Below, in pieces: positions 17,975 through 26,889 of a DNA stretch of 44,805 nt. Numbering within the stretch: the stretch's first letter is position 1; every line of letters starts with the position of its first letter. A program made the position numbers and the translations under genes. The stretch lies in contig JALPMN010000627.1 of NCBI GenBank assembly GCA_024243835.1, positions 1 through 44,805 of the forward strand. Direction: 5' to 3'. The notes below the pieces were generated by a model. The model was not told where the DNA came from. It did no database searches and was given only the letters and a program-made list of their open reading frames with translations. This DNA comes from Enteropsectra breve (Eukaryota > Microsporidia).

Positions 17975-19054
17975 TCATTTTTGATACTTTTTCTTTAAAA
18001 TATCCAGAGCCTCATTTAAATCTCCATTGGCTTCATTTAAAGCTTTTTTGTTTTGTTCCTCATCTTTATATCCGAATTCTTGGAGTGCCATCAAATTGTA
18101 CTTTAAAATATCCTCGTTTTCGCCTGAATTCTTAGAAGCAGCGGAATCACTTTTTTTGGGCTTATCTTTGTCGTTCCTCGGATAAAATCCATGGCAGCAA
18201 GGCCCTTCTTTTGGAGGCTGCTCAAATGAATTGCCCATTTGCATCCAGGGAAAGTACATCATTTGCTGTGGGTAATAGGGATTTCCCATCATTGGGCTCT
18301 GCATCATTGGATTGCTCATGTTCATGTATGGGTTTCCCATTATAGGACTTTGCATCATCGGATTCTGCATCATCGGATTCTGCATCATCGGGTTCTGCAT
18401 CATTGGGTTCTGCATCATTGGATTGCCCATCATCGGGTTTCCCATCATCTGGTTCTGCATCATTGGATTGCCCATGTTCATGTACGGATTATTTTCCATA
18501 AACTTGTTGCTGAGCTCCATTGCCTCCTTGAGGCGTGCGGGATTGTTTTTTAATTCTTCTATAGACTGACGCACCATATTTTTCTGTTCTTCAGAAGCAT
18601 TGGGCATGCAGGAATCAATAATCGTTTCTGTCATAACGGGATCCTCTACGAATTTTTTGAATATTTTTTCCGAATCAGGATTGTTCATATAGGCATTCAC
18701 TTTGGCATTAAAAGAATCCTCTTTATTAGAGGGCATCGAGTCTGGTTTGCTTTTTTTCTTGGGGGTTGCGCTTTCCCTTTGCGCATCGGCACCAGAATCA
18801 GCTCTTCGCTTGCCCACAATAATCACATATATGTCGTCGTCATTCGTTACATTAACCTTGCTATCATCAAGGGCCAAGTCGTCGAATTCATTTATTTTTT
18901 TAGTTTTGCATATCATCATCATTTTATCATTCTCGCCCATGGGGGTATCTTTCAGGCATTCCTTTGCAATATACTCTTTTAGCCCTTTAACAGTTTTTTC
19001 TTTAAGATCATCAATGTTAACCGTAAATTGTTTACTTCTTACCCTTATATTCAT
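17975..19054 (-). CDS. DSK2: Dsk2/ubiquilin-type ubiquitin shuttle protein
   Basis: 359 aa with the full ubiquilin layout. An N-terminal ubiquitin-like domain (about 1-82; MNIRVRSKQFTVNIDDLKEK...) is followed by a basic linker. An STI1-like helical region (about 118-190) contains MNNPDSEKIFKKFVEDPVM and ELKNNPARLKEAMELSNKFM. A Met/Asn/Pro repeat (about 193-272) follows, and a C-terminal UBA domain (about 315-357; LMALQEFGYKDEEQNKKALN, then EANGDLNEALDIL). Dsk2 binds ubiquitylated clients through UBA and the proteasome through UBL, and shields hydrophobic segments through STI1/Met-rich surfaces. The size is close to yeast Dsk2 (373 aa). The ATG is preceded by CCCTC. The Met-rich repeat is unusually regular and arises from a 15-bp tandem DNA repeat. 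Confidence 0.85.
   Translation of the reverse strand: MNIRVRSKQFTVNIDDLKEKTVKGLKEYIAKECLKDTPMGENDKMMMICKTKKINEFDDLALDDSKVNVTNDDDIYVIIVGKRRADSGADAQRESATPKKKSKPDSMPSNKEDSFNAKVNAYMNNPDSEKIFKKFVEDPVMTETIIDSCMPNASEEQKNMVRQSIEELKNNPARLKEAMELSNKFMENNPYMNMGNPMMQNQMMGNPMMGNPMMQNPMMQNPMMQNPMMQNPMMQSPIMGNPYMNMSNPMMQSPMMGNPYYPQQMMYFPWMQMGNSFEQPPKEGPCCHGFYPRNDKDKPKKSDSAASKNSGENEDILKYNLMALQEFGYKDEEQNKKALNEANGDLNEALDILKKKYQK
18289..18478 (-). repeat. 15-bp coding tandem repeat (NPMMQ/NPMMG)
   Basis: On the plus strand the unit is ATCATCGGATTCTGC with variants. It occurs about ten times, interrupted by two NPYMNM units. It encodes NPMMQ, GNPMM and SPMMG pentapeptides within the ubiquilin protein. Near-identity of adjacent units indicates recent slippage or unequal exchange. 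Confidence 0.75.
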
Positions 19055-19659
19055 GAGGGCACAATAAAATTTTTATTTTACTGCTTTTTGCAACCTCAAA
19101 CAATAACAACAAATAAAGCGCTTCTGTAATAAATAAAACTAGCCAATAAATCCATCATACCATTAATTGATCCTGTTAAATAGAGCCAAGCCAATCCTTT
19201 AATTTGGCACAATAATTTTATCTTGATTGCATACGAATACTTTGTCGTCTTTGACAACAATAATGATTGTTAAATTACGTTGAAGTGATACTATATGTGT
19301 TTAAAAACACGAATAGTGTTGAAACTCTGAATACAGGAATAGCTATATTTTTTGATGCAATCGCTTTTACCAATTGCAAAAGATTTCGCATCTCTGGTTC
19401 TAGAATTTCTCATTTTAGATTGTGCCCCAGTTGCGGGTACGAGATTCAAGCAACACATTATATATTTGGGCAGATTATACATATTTACTGTCAACATAGC
19501 CTATAATATGCTCTTTGCATTTTAAAATCAACTATATAAGCCAATGAATTGATTTTGCATCTCATTGCCACGACTTTAAGATTGTGTGTTTATCCAAATA
19601 TTCTATACAAACGACAAGGCCCTAATTTTGATTTCATTGGGTGTCGTTATTGCTTTAAG

Positions 19660-19800
19660 AGGGTATTTGAAAACAGACTAATATTTTTTCCACATGAAAT
19701 AAATGGAAAAAATAAGTTACCATACTAGCATCATATACTGAGATTCAAATGGGTATTTTCTAACCATTTGTCTGTATTAATTGATAGAAAATACACAGAA
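19660..19800. repeat. Cluster of perfect inverted repeats (foldback)
   Basis: Two perfect 10-bp hairpins lie 40 bp apart: ATTTTTTCCA/TGGAAAAAAT (19683-19692 with 19704-19713) and GTATTTTCTA/TAGAAAATAC (19753-19762 with 19785-19794). A CAGAC (19674) and a GTCTG (19770) could pair around them. No flanking duplication was identified. Confidence 0.4.
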
Positions 19801-20055
19801 ACATTATTATATGCTAAATTGTAAAATGAGACCACTCATTGATACATGAGGTAATATAAAAATTGCTAGACTTGCACCTCATAAATATGGCATGCCATGA
19901 TTATTATAGTACCAAATAAGTTACATACTTATAGACATAATTCTTAATTTCAATTATAAACATTGTTAGTACTATACATTATGTAAAATACATTGTTGCT
20001 AATCGAAAATAATTAAATCATTCATAAAAACGGCCATTATAACAAATTAACTTTC

Positions 20056-20290
20056 TTAAACAGTACTTATTTTATTCTTTTTCAAACAGTGACTAATGAT
20101 ATGAGCGATGTTCTCACGGCCGTTTAAACACACAAGCACGCTTTTTACATCCTTTGCAAACACAAGAAAGAGCGAATATTGTGGCGATAGCTTTTGCCTG
20201 TGTTTCAATGGGCCTTAAATAGATTTTTGCTTGGGATATGGGAGTTTCACGTTAACTCTGGCACGGCTCAATGCATAGAAAGCGCTAAAA
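20056..20290 (-). other. Coding-like GC-richer island 3' of RtcB
   Basis: Directly downstream of RtcB on the same strand. One minus frame reads FYALSRARVNVKLPYPKQKS, hits TAA (20215), then SPQYSLFLVFAKDVKSVLVC and NGRENIAHIISHCLKKNK to TAA at 20056. An overlapping minus frame is open for 45 codons (KIYLRPIETQAKAIATIFAL, then SCVCKGCKKRACVFKRP). Neither has an ATG. Possibilities are a small gene with a tiny first exon (a GTGAAA...ACACAG segment of 53 nt inside it has splice-like ends), a broken gene, or a structured RNA. I recognise no family. Confidence 0.35.
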
Positions 20291-20302
20291 TTTATATTAA
20301 AA

Positions 20303-21778
20303 CTAGCCTTTAATTACTATTTTAGGGAGCACCTTTACTACTCTTTTCGTTAGCTTAAGTTTATCAGAGTGTCCAACGACACTGTTTACATCCTTGTAGC
20401 ATTGGTCGGATTCTTCGACACAGCCCATCTCACTTCCGCATCTGAAAACAATGCCTTTTGCTTTTAAGTCTTTAGTCACATCCCCATACTTGAAAATACG
20501 CCGTGCCTCACAGCGGCCTTTCAGCCTTCCTGCGCCATGGCATGTCGAGTTGAATGCTTCAGAAGAATTTTCGCCACCCACCAGCAAGTAGCTGCAGGTG
20601 CCCATCGAACCTCCTACGAGCACTGGCTGGCCGATCAGGGCATATTCTGCAGGCAATTCTGGATGCAACGGGGGCAGTGCTCTCGAGGCACCCTTCCTGT
20701 GAACGAGCACATTTTTTTCATCTCCATTCACGCTATGTTTTTCAATTTTCGCGATATTATGACAGACATCGTAGACATTGTCAATTCTGCATTCTGGGAA
20801 TATCTTTCTGAATGCTTTTCTTACTCTTTGCGTAATAATAGCCCTGTTTGCAAAAGCAAAATTAGATGCTGCAAACATCAGCTGCTTGTATTTTTGTCCC
20901 TGCTCCGAAAAATATGGAATATACTCCAGCTTGTTCTTACCCGCTATATTGCCTCTTACTTCTTTCATAAAGCTCTCGCAGGTATTGTGTCCCAGCCCGC
21001 GTGACCCAGTATGTATTGATATAACAACTTGCCCTACTTTAAGATTCAATTTTTCTGCAGCTGCCCCTGCAAATATTTCATCCACTACCTGAACTTCTAA
21101 ATAGTGATTTCCAGATCCTAGGGTCCCTAACTGGGACAATCCCTTTCCTTTTGCACACTGATACACAATTTTGCTATTTCCCTCCAGCGATCCATTGCTT
21201 TCAGTATATTTTAAGTCATCATAGGGAATAATTCCGTTCTCATAGAGATGCGTTAGGCCTTTTTCCAACACTCCATTAATAAGCGAGAGATCAATATTGA
21301 ACTGCTTGCTATCCAGCTCAGGGGTGTCATGCTCATAGCAAAGTACGTTTTCAGAGGTATTTTTATGGGGATCAGAGGGGGTATTTCCGATCCCAACACC
21401 GGAAGGAACAGCAGCATACAGAAGATCTGCCAGCTCTTCCATGCGCCCTGATATCTCAGAAAACATCAAATTCGTACGAAGAAAGCGCACCCCGCAGTTT
21501 ATATCTGACCCAACGCCCTCTGGACAGATGCACGCTTCCGGATGATTAATATCAACCGCTGCCACCGTTCCAATCGGAAATGTTGAGCCTGCATGCATGT
21601 CTGGCATCCCAACGGAGCCAATCCCGCCTGGAATGGATATAGCATCTATAAACTGCAATAGAGCATTGCGATCTTTTTTCTCATTAGAATTGTCCAACAG
21701 TGGCTGTCTTAGCTCGGCATCAACGTATATTTTGGCTCCATTTACTTCAATATGGTCTTCAAACTGTTTAATTTCCAT
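20303..21778 (-). CDS. RTCB: RtcB-type RNA ligase
   Basis: 491 aa, full length for eukaryotic RtcB (human 505). All active-site landmarks are present: GVGSDINCGVR with metal-binding Asp92/Cys95, GSGNHYLEVQ (His225), IHTGSRGLGH (His256), CHNIAKIE (His340), and CHGAGR with the guanylylated His414. SIPGGIGSVGMPDMHAG near residue 48 is the conserved N-terminal block. RtcB joins 2',3'-cyclic-phosphate and 5'-OH RNA ends using GTP and Mn2+. In animals and archaea it ligates tRNA exons and, in animals, XBP1 mRNA. Higher fungi use the unrelated Trl1 instead. The ATG follows directly on CCC. No Archease partner gene is seen in the window. Confidence 0.95.
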   Translation of the reverse strand: MEIKQFEDHIEVNGAKIYVDAELRQPLLDNSNEKKDRNALLQFIDAISIPGGIGSVGMPDMHAGSTFPIGTVAAVDINHPEACICPEGVGSDINCGVRFLRTNLMFSEISGRMEELADLLYAAVPSGVGIGNTPSDPHKNTSENVLCYEHDTPELDSKQFNIDLSLINGVLEKGLTHLYENGIIPYDDLKYTESNGSLEGNSKIVYQCAKGKGLSQLGTLGSGNHYLEVQVVDEIFAGAAAEKLNLKVGQVVISIHTGSRGLGHNTCESFMKEVRGNIAGKNKLEYIPYFSEQGQKYKQLMFAASNFAFANRAIITQRVRKAFRKIFPECRIDNVYDVCHNIAKIEKHSVNGDEKNVLVHRKGASRALPPLHPELPAEYALIGQPVLVGGSMGTCSYLLVGGENSSEAFNSTCHGAGRLKGRCEARRIFKYGDVTKDLKAKGIVFRCGSEMGCVEESDQCYKDVNSVVGHSDKLKLTKRVVKVLPKIVIKG

Positions 21779-22354
21779 GGGATCGTGTAAAACACAAAAA
21801 AAATTGTATGCTAATCAAAATTTATTTTTCAAATACTTTGTTTTACCGTAGTTATCTTACTGCTAGGGCATCTTCTGCAAACAGCTTTGGCCCTAAGCAT
21901 AATTTAGTAAAACAGCATGGACTGTGCTGCTTCCTTCAAAAGACAAGATCTCAATTTATTTTATAATTATGAATTGTGCAAAGTATTTTCAGATGGTAAT
22001 AAAAGAGGTACTGTAAGCATTCAAAATTAGATGCATTCTTATGAACTGAAACTTTAACGTGGCTATTATTAAATTATAGTGCATATAAAGATTTTTGTGC
22101 TTTACAGCTTATTTGTCTTAATTGTACGAGTTTAACTCTAACTTTGTAAAGTATCTTAAAATAGCAGTTTATTTGGATAGGGACAATGAAATGAGCATGC
22201 GTAAGTGAAGGCTCCTTAAAATCTTTATTTTTCATCCACTTCCTCACTAAAAGTTAGAAATATGCTTAATTTATTTTCAAAAAAGATTTACAAAAAAGGA
22301 AAGTTTAATTTCAAAGATTTTTAAAGTATAAAAAGACTTTTTTAAAATAGACGC
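21779..22354. other. Divergent spacer between RtcB and the 151-aa gene
   Basis: 576 bp containing the promoters of two diverging genes. It also holds a small ATG frame at 21917-22030, listed separately. Confidence 0.4.
21917..22030 (+). CDS. Possible small ORF (37 aa)
   Basis: ATG at 21917 to TAG at 22028-22030, encoding MDCAASFKRQDLNLFYNYEL, then CKVFSDGNKRGTVSIQN. The composition is more protein-like than random AT-rich frames, and a further in-frame ATG peptide (MHSYELKL) follows the stop. There is no homology that I recognise. It could be a small protein, a relic or chance. Confidence 0.2.
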   Translation: MDCAASFKRQDLNLFYNYELCKVFSDGNKRGTVSIQN

Positions 22355-22810
22355 ATGCCAGCAAGAAAGCCGTTTACAATATTCAAGGATTTCCTCAACA
22401 TCGAAGACGAGGGTGCCACATGGTATAAGAAGACACAAAAGGGTTTCTGGCTTTATGTACTCATGACACCCTATGCGGCTGTTACACAAATCACCAACTT
22501 GGAGCTCAACTATGTTGAAATATGGATGGGAACATCTCTGAAACCAGAATACTCACATACAGAACTAAGGAAATTCATTTCAGATATTTATGATATTGGG
22601 AAGGAGCATATACTGGTGTTGGATGATGGGCAGAGTCTGCACAAACGCGTTTATGTCAATTATCCGCTTGCAGAAAGAAAGATAAAGGATTTGCTTCAGA
22701 ACGGGTTGATGAAGCGGTTCAACTGGTACAGCCCAAACCCTTACCCACCCATGGAAGGACGTGAAGAAAAACTTCTGAAATTTATGAAAACCTTTGGCAC
22801 TTTTAAATAA
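22355..22810 (+). CDS. Hypothetical protein (151 aa)
   Basis: A clear ATG frame of 151 aa with good coding character. It is soluble and rich in aromatics (Trp, Tyr, Phe). Distinctive stretches are FTIFKDFLNIEDEGATWYKK, ELNYVEIWMGTSLKPEYSHT and KRFNWYSPNPYPPMEGREEK. No signal peptide, membrane span or Cys cluster. The fold looks alpha/beta with a Pro-rich C-terminal turn. I do not recognise the family. It lies head-to-head with RtcB across 576 bp, and a 9-bp hairpin follows its stop by about 45 nt. Confidence 0.6.
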   Translation: MPARKPFTIFKDFLNIEDEGATWYKKTQKGFWLYVLMTPYAAVTQITNLELNYVEIWMGTSLKPEYSHTELRKFISDIYDIGKEHILVLDDGQSLHKRVYVNYPLAERKIKDLLQNGLMKRFNWYSPNPYPPMEGREEKLLKFMKTFGTFK

Positions 22811-22854
22811 ATTTGTATTAAAATCGTATATTATGCTATTTTACCTAGAACAAA

Positions 22855-22890
22855 TGTCGGCTGACGTTTCTTAGTTCGAGCCGATATTTA
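22855..22890. repeat. Hairpin downstream of the 151-aa gene
   Basis: ATGTCGGCT and AGCCGATAT form a 9-bp stem (one G-T wobble) with a loop containing GTTCGAG. It lies about 45 nt after the stop codon. A 3'-end or RNA-structure role is possible. The GTTCGAG resembles a tRNA T-loop, but no tRNA cloverleaf can be drawn around it. Confidence 0.4.
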
Positions 22891-23093
22891 GGTTAATATG
22901 TTTTGCGGCCAGTTATAAAGAAAAGGTAGTCAGCACATCAATATTCATATTTAGGAACGGTAGTTAATATAATATGCCTCCGCATTAGATATTTTATTAA
23001 TATTACGCTATTTCACGGATGCATGCACTAATGACAGTGCTTTCTATCGTCCATGAGGCACTAAAAATAAATCTTTTCAGACCGTGCAGAATT

Positions 23094-23603
23094 ATGAAGC
23101 CCGACGAACTGATTTTTCTCTCAATGCAGGAAGATATAGAAGTAGAGCCAACAGCAACATTACCACCCGAAAACTTTATCACATTTGAATTTCCGGGCAT
23201 AAATCTCTTTAGGCTGGCCCATATTCCTTTGTGGGCTGCTCTGCATCTTCGAGAACTAGGATACTGCACTATAAGAACGCCCGAATATTTGTCACCAGAA
23301 TATCTAGAGCGAATCACGGCAAAAGAAAAAGCCCAGGATGACTTTGTTGAGCTGCCTGAGTTTATATTTGAGCACGCGCATTTGCTCAAAAATACATCAA
23401 TAGAATATCTGATAGACGAATTAAGACGCCTAAGACATCAAAAGTTGTGGGATGGAATAAAGCAGATGGATGGGCTTGCACTTTTTATAAATGGACTTAC
23501 TCTGTGGGAATTCAATGAGTTTAGGCCAATAATACTAGATGCAATGTCAATCGGAAAGCGCATAGAAACAGGGGATCCTGATAGTGACGATGAACAGGAA
23601 TGA
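23094..23603 (+). CDS. PSF2: GINS complex subunit Psf2
   Basis: From the ATG at 23094 it encodes 169 aa (yeast Psf2 213, human 185). The frame is open back to 23019, but family proteins begin with the P-x-E-x-x-F-L block seen here as MKPDELIFLSMQEDIEV. Diagnostic is NLFRLAHIPLWAALHLRELG (Psf2 VPLWLAINLKQ), then CTIRTPEYLSPEYLERITAKE (CRLLPPEWMDVEKLE), then the helical LRRLRHQKLWDGIKQMDGLA and LTLWEFNEFRPIILDAM. GINS (Sld5-Psf1-Psf2-Psf3) joins Cdc45 and MCM2-7 to form the replicative helicase. The acidic tail (DPDSDDEQE) is typical. No C-triplet precedes the start. Confidence 0.85.
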   Translation: MKPDELIFLSMQEDIEVEPTATLPPENFITFEFPGINLFRLAHIPLWAALHLRELGYCTIRTPEYLSPEYLERITAKEKAQDDFVELPEFIFEHAHLLKNTSIEYLIDELRRLRHQKLWDGIKQMDGLALFINGLTLWEFNEFRPIILDAMSIGKRIETGDPDSDDEQE

Positions 23604-24612
23604 GAAAACCGCAACTAAATGCCATAAACCCTGGCCCAAAAATGAAATTAGTCCATTTTGTATCTTTTCCTTCTATTTTTTCCAAAGAAAATCTTTTAAA
23701 CGCTATTTATTAGGTATGGATGCCTATATAATATCTAAGTGGTGTTTTAAAATATTCATTAACAACTAATCCTAAAACCAAAACTATTAATAGGACAAAA
23801 ATCGAGGCGTTGAACAAAAAGTTTTGAGCGTAAAGACCAAAATGCATGCTTTGTTAAATTAACACATTTTAAATGATGGAATCTCAATCGAATTGATTCT
23901 TTTATTGATGTTTAGAAATATTGAGAAAGTAGCTATCCCGTTGGCAAATAACAAATTGATGATATGAGATAAAATAAGAAAGTAAGGGTTGGCAGAAATA
24001 ACGAAACAGCGAAGATGGCCCTCTCTTATTTATGATATTTTATTAATTTTGAGTTTGGATATGAAATTATTCATTTTGCCATTCAAAACTGATATGTGAG
24101 CTCAACCAGATAAGCTATGCAGCACGAAAAAGAAGTAGTCGAATCAATATTAACATCGACTACTTGTAGTTTCAGCTTAATAAAATAATTGTTTTTAAAT
24201 TAAGAGAATTCCTTGGTCACATTATATAATATAAAACATGTTAACCCTACTTTACCTAAAATGACATTTATTTTTTGATCTGTTCGCCGATTTAAACTCA
24301 TAGTTCACATAAATTTGGCCTTGGTCCTGAATAAAACCAAGAAATACACTTTAATCGATAAAAGTGTATTATTTTTGTGGACTCTGAATCCTGGTGTGCC
24401 ATTGCACATAGAAGGGCTCACTGAGTCTTCTAAAAGGTTTTTTGCTTGTAAAGATTTTATTGAAACTTTCATTGGGTGAATATATTTAACAGAATAATTA
24501 CTCTAGCATCTTAAAATATTTAGCACAGTTTGGTACTTTTAAGCTTAAATAGCTATTTATTTTTTGTTGTTCTATTTAATGTGTTCTTTCATTGTAGTTT
24601 GTGTTTGCCATT
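23604..24612. other. 1-kb convergent spacer
   Basis: Between the 3' ends of Psf2 and the RhoGAP gene. AT-rich with no credible frame. It contains the hairpin at 24133-24165. Confidence 0.5.
24133..24165. repeat. Perfect 10-bp inverted repeat
   Basis: AAGTAGTCGA (24133-24142) and TCGACTACTT (24156-24165) pair perfectly around a 13-nt loop in the convergent gap between two 3' ends. Confidence 0.55.
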
Positions 24613-25419
24613 TCACATAATATCGTTCAGTTCGTCGAGTGCATCCTGTGGCTTGATTTCGAAAAAGATCTTGAAAAAATCCACTTGGATTAAAACATGT
24701 TCTACTTTTGTGTAAGCCTCCAATGGGCTGGTCGTCAGTGAAAGGATATTGCAGATGCTCAGATAGTCCATTTTAGTTGTTCTTGAATTGAGGATCAACG
24801 CTTGAAGCAGCCTCCTGAATACGATCCAAAATTCTTTTACGTCCTCCTCCATTGAACCTATCAAGTAAACCATGCGATGCTTCGCTTCAGCATACTTTCT
24901 GTCAGCAACCAGCTGCCTTATCTTATCAATAAGTTTGAAATCATAGAGCCCATTCATGATATCTCTGATAAAATATTTCAGCGCGGATCCGCAATCTAAT
25001 ATAGAGTATCTACTAAAATCATATGGCACTTTGGTGCCAGTTGTGTAGTGCAACTCCATGTTCTTGATCAAGCTAGTCCAGTGCCTTCTTTCCCCCTCAA
25101 ATCGGAAGATAAATGGTGTCGTAAGGCCGTTTTGAATGATGTATTTCATGAGATCCATCGCACCGTGCGGCACCACTCTTTTCTGTATTTCAGGCATTGC
25201 TTTGCACATAAAAAGGTCAAGCCAAGATTTCTTGGTCAGCCTCAGCCGAGAACGCTTGAATATCTCTTCTTTTCGGAGGCTGCTTTGTGACTCGTAACCT
25301 ATTTTTTTCGGCGTTGCGTTGAGATAAAAACTACAATGCAACTTCTCCTTGTCTTCAAAAACCAATGGAGTACATATTTTTTCCATGGTATCGGATATTA
25401 CCGCAATTTGTGCATTCAT
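24613..25419 (-). CDS. RhoGAP-domain protein
   Basis: From the ATG at 25419 (preceded by ACCCCTG) it encodes 268 aa; a further 13 codons upstream are open but hydrophobic and unlikely. Residues about 85-165 follow the RhoGAP fold. VPHGAMDLMKYIIQNGLTTP then FIFRFEGE places an arginine at the position of the catalytic Arg finger (family GIFRVSG). Next come the L-K-x-F-x-R-E-L equivalent (SALKYFIRDIMNGLYDF) and a distal helix (YLSICNILSLTTSPLEAYTK) at the family's N-L-A-x-x-F-x-P-x-L position. Such proteins speed GTP hydrolysis by Rho/Cdc42 GTPases and so control actin and polarity. The fit is remote but ordered along the whole domain. The N-terminal 60 residues have no known domain. Confidence 0.6.
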   Translation of the reverse strand: MNAQIAVISDTMEKICTPLVFEDKEKLHCSFYLNATPKKIGYESQSSLRKEEIFKRSRLRLTKKSWLDLFMCKAMPEIQKRVVPHGAMDLMKYIIQNGLTTPFIFRFEGERRHWTSLIKNMELHYTTGTKVPYDFSRYSILDCGSALKYFIRDIMNGLYDFKLIDKIRQLVADRKYAEAKHRMVYLIGSMEEDVKEFWIVFRRLLQALILNSRTTKMDYLSICNILSLTTSPLEAYTKVEHVLIQVDFFKIFFEIKPQDALDELNDIM

Positions 25420-26136
25420 CAGGGGTCCTAAAAGCTGATTAAATATGTAAAAAAACAAACATTTCGAGTGACTGTTTTAGACACATCCAAGAATAAGTTT
25501 GTATTTATGGCGCTGTTCTCTCTAAAAATCATTTGTTATTTTTTCATTTCCCGCCATTAATTTCGCTCTGACACAACATTAAAAATGTCCTTGCAAAAAT
25601 GACTTTCATAAGTATTTAAGTGAATCTTGCTGTTGATTCGCGATTATTTATATAATCATATTAAACGAGCATGTGTGTTATTTAAAAATGTTGGCACTTT
25701 GAGTATGGAGAATAGTACCCTGACTCACAACATTCATTTTTTAATGTACATAAAGTCTGTATATAAAACTTACAGGAGTTTAAAGGCATGATTCGTTCAG
25801 GAAAATCTATGCACTTATAGGAATGTCCCTATCTTTTTACAATACTCTACAAGGAACAACAAGCTTCTGCGTATTGAAACACTAGCTCGTTAATTTATAG
25901 AGCTTCCAATAAAAATACTCTGAGTTACAGTCTGCAACCAGAAAAGATTGAAATGGCAACTTCTGTTCTTGGCGCTGCCTTAAGAAGACCTTACAAAAAT
26001 ACATCTTACTATTCTATTGTGAAGTATGGATTTATCCATGGCAAGAGCGCATTGACAAGAAATATCTGAAGCATCTCTCGTGAACATGAAATTAACATTC
26101 TAACTACTTTTCTGCAAAAAATTTAAATAAACAAAT
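25420..26136. other. Spacer upstream of RhoGAP and the membrane-protein gene
   Basis: 717 bp, divergent promoters. A plus-strand frame from about 25780 to TGA at 26067 has only two internal stops and is listed as a possible relic. Confidence 0.4.
25780..26069 (+). pseudogene. Possible gene relic
   Basis: One frame reads FKGMIRSGKSMHL, stop, PYLFTILYKEQQASAY, stop, then 61 open codons ending at 26069. The last block contains an ATG at 25953 opening 38 aa (MATSVLGAALRRPYKNTSYY, then SIVKYGFIHGKSALTRNI). It could be a decayed gene or a small real ORF. No family is recognised. Confidence 0.25.
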
Positions 26137-26889
26137 ATGAATATAAGATTGCGAGACCTGTGTATTGGAGGAGGTATTGCCTTTGATTTAGCCATCATGC
26201 ATTTGATCAGGCAGGAGCTTTCCTCATGTGCCCCAATACGTGATACATTTGGCCTTGTGTTCGGCCAGAATATTTCCGCGTTTGCAGTGCTTTTTATCCT
26301 CATGCTTGAATATATTATAATCCCGCAGATAGTATCTGGCTTTATACTGTCTTATTTTAAACGCCTTCTTTTTAATCATACAAAATCTCTTACACAGAGC
26401 TTTAAAACTATCTGCCTGATCTATGTATTTGCCAATCTTGCGCTAGTTCCTCTTGTGCTTTTCCTCTATATCCAGGGTGTTACAAGCAACACAGTAACTT
26501 ATACGAGCACACGGCTTCTGAAATACATACCGAGTCATCCGAGAGCACACATTCTTTTCCTTGAGTATCTGGCCACGTCAACTCTTCTTACCTTCTATCT
26601 TCTGGTTGCTCTGTTGGCTCTTGAGTTTTCAATGTCCTACATACTATTTAGCGGGCAGAAGACCGTTGAAAAATTCCTGCGAAGAAACCTAGCGGGCATT
26701 ATTCCGTATATTATAGTTTGCTTCGCATATCTTGGGTTCTACTTTCATCTCGAGATGCTTCTCAGGGGAATCCTCGCAGCAGACGCCGGCGCAAATATAT
26801 TTGTCGAGTCCCGCCATATTTTCTGTTTGATGGTTGCAACGCCCAGTATAATGCTCTATTTTCTATTCGTATTTGTGGTGGGTGAGTAA
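26137..26889 (+). CDS. Polytopic membrane protein of unknown function (250 aa)
   Basis: About six hydrophobic spans are visible: around 5-24, 40-67, 85-110, 138-166, 185-210 and 222-248. Short basic loops (SYFKRLLFNHTKSL, KTVEKFLRRN) suggest cytosolic sides. There is no N-terminal cleavable signal and no recognisable transporter or enzyme motif. Coding quality is good and the ATG is unambiguous. Possible roles include an ER or plasma-membrane transporter or receptor-like protein, but nothing in the sequence decides. I do not recognise the family. Confidence 0.6.
   Translation: MNIRLRDLCIGGGIAFDLAIMHLIRQELSSCAPIRDTFGLVFGQNISAFAVLFILMLEYIIIPQIVSGFILSYFKRLLFNHTKSLTQSFKTICLIYVFANLALVPLVLFLYIQGVTSNTVTYTSTRLLKYIPSHPRAHILFLEYLATSTLLTFYLLVALLALEFSMSYILFSGQKTVEKFLRRNLAGIIPYIIVCFAYLGFYFHLEMLLRGILAADAGANIFVESRHIFCLMVATPSIMLYFLFVFVVGE

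Larger units (their letters stand above)
19055..20302. other. 1.25-kb spacer, foldback region and coding-like island
   Basis: No intact gene. It holds a foldback-like cluster of inverted repeats (19660-19800), a 12-bp palindrome ATGGCATGCCAT (19897-19908) and a GC-richer island next to RtcB (20056-20290), listed separately. A TTG-initiated frame at 19267-19506 ends with CPSCGYEIQATHYIFGQ, faintly like the Cys/His tail of LINE reverse transcriptases, too weak to call. Confidence 0.4.

Noticed and set aside
18239..18569. Plus-strand frames of 85-104 aa rich in His/Ile across the Dsk2 repeat
   Set aside because: They are antisense translations of the NPMMQ repeat and have no independent support.
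19267..19506. Possible LINE reverse-transcriptase tail (CPSCGYEIQATHYIFGQ)
   Set aside because: Only a short Cys/His resemblance, a TTG start, and no reverse-transcriptase motifs nearby.
22855..22890. tRNA suggested by GTTCGAG
   Set aside because: The bases form a simple 9-bp hairpin; no acceptor, D or anticodon arms can be drawn.
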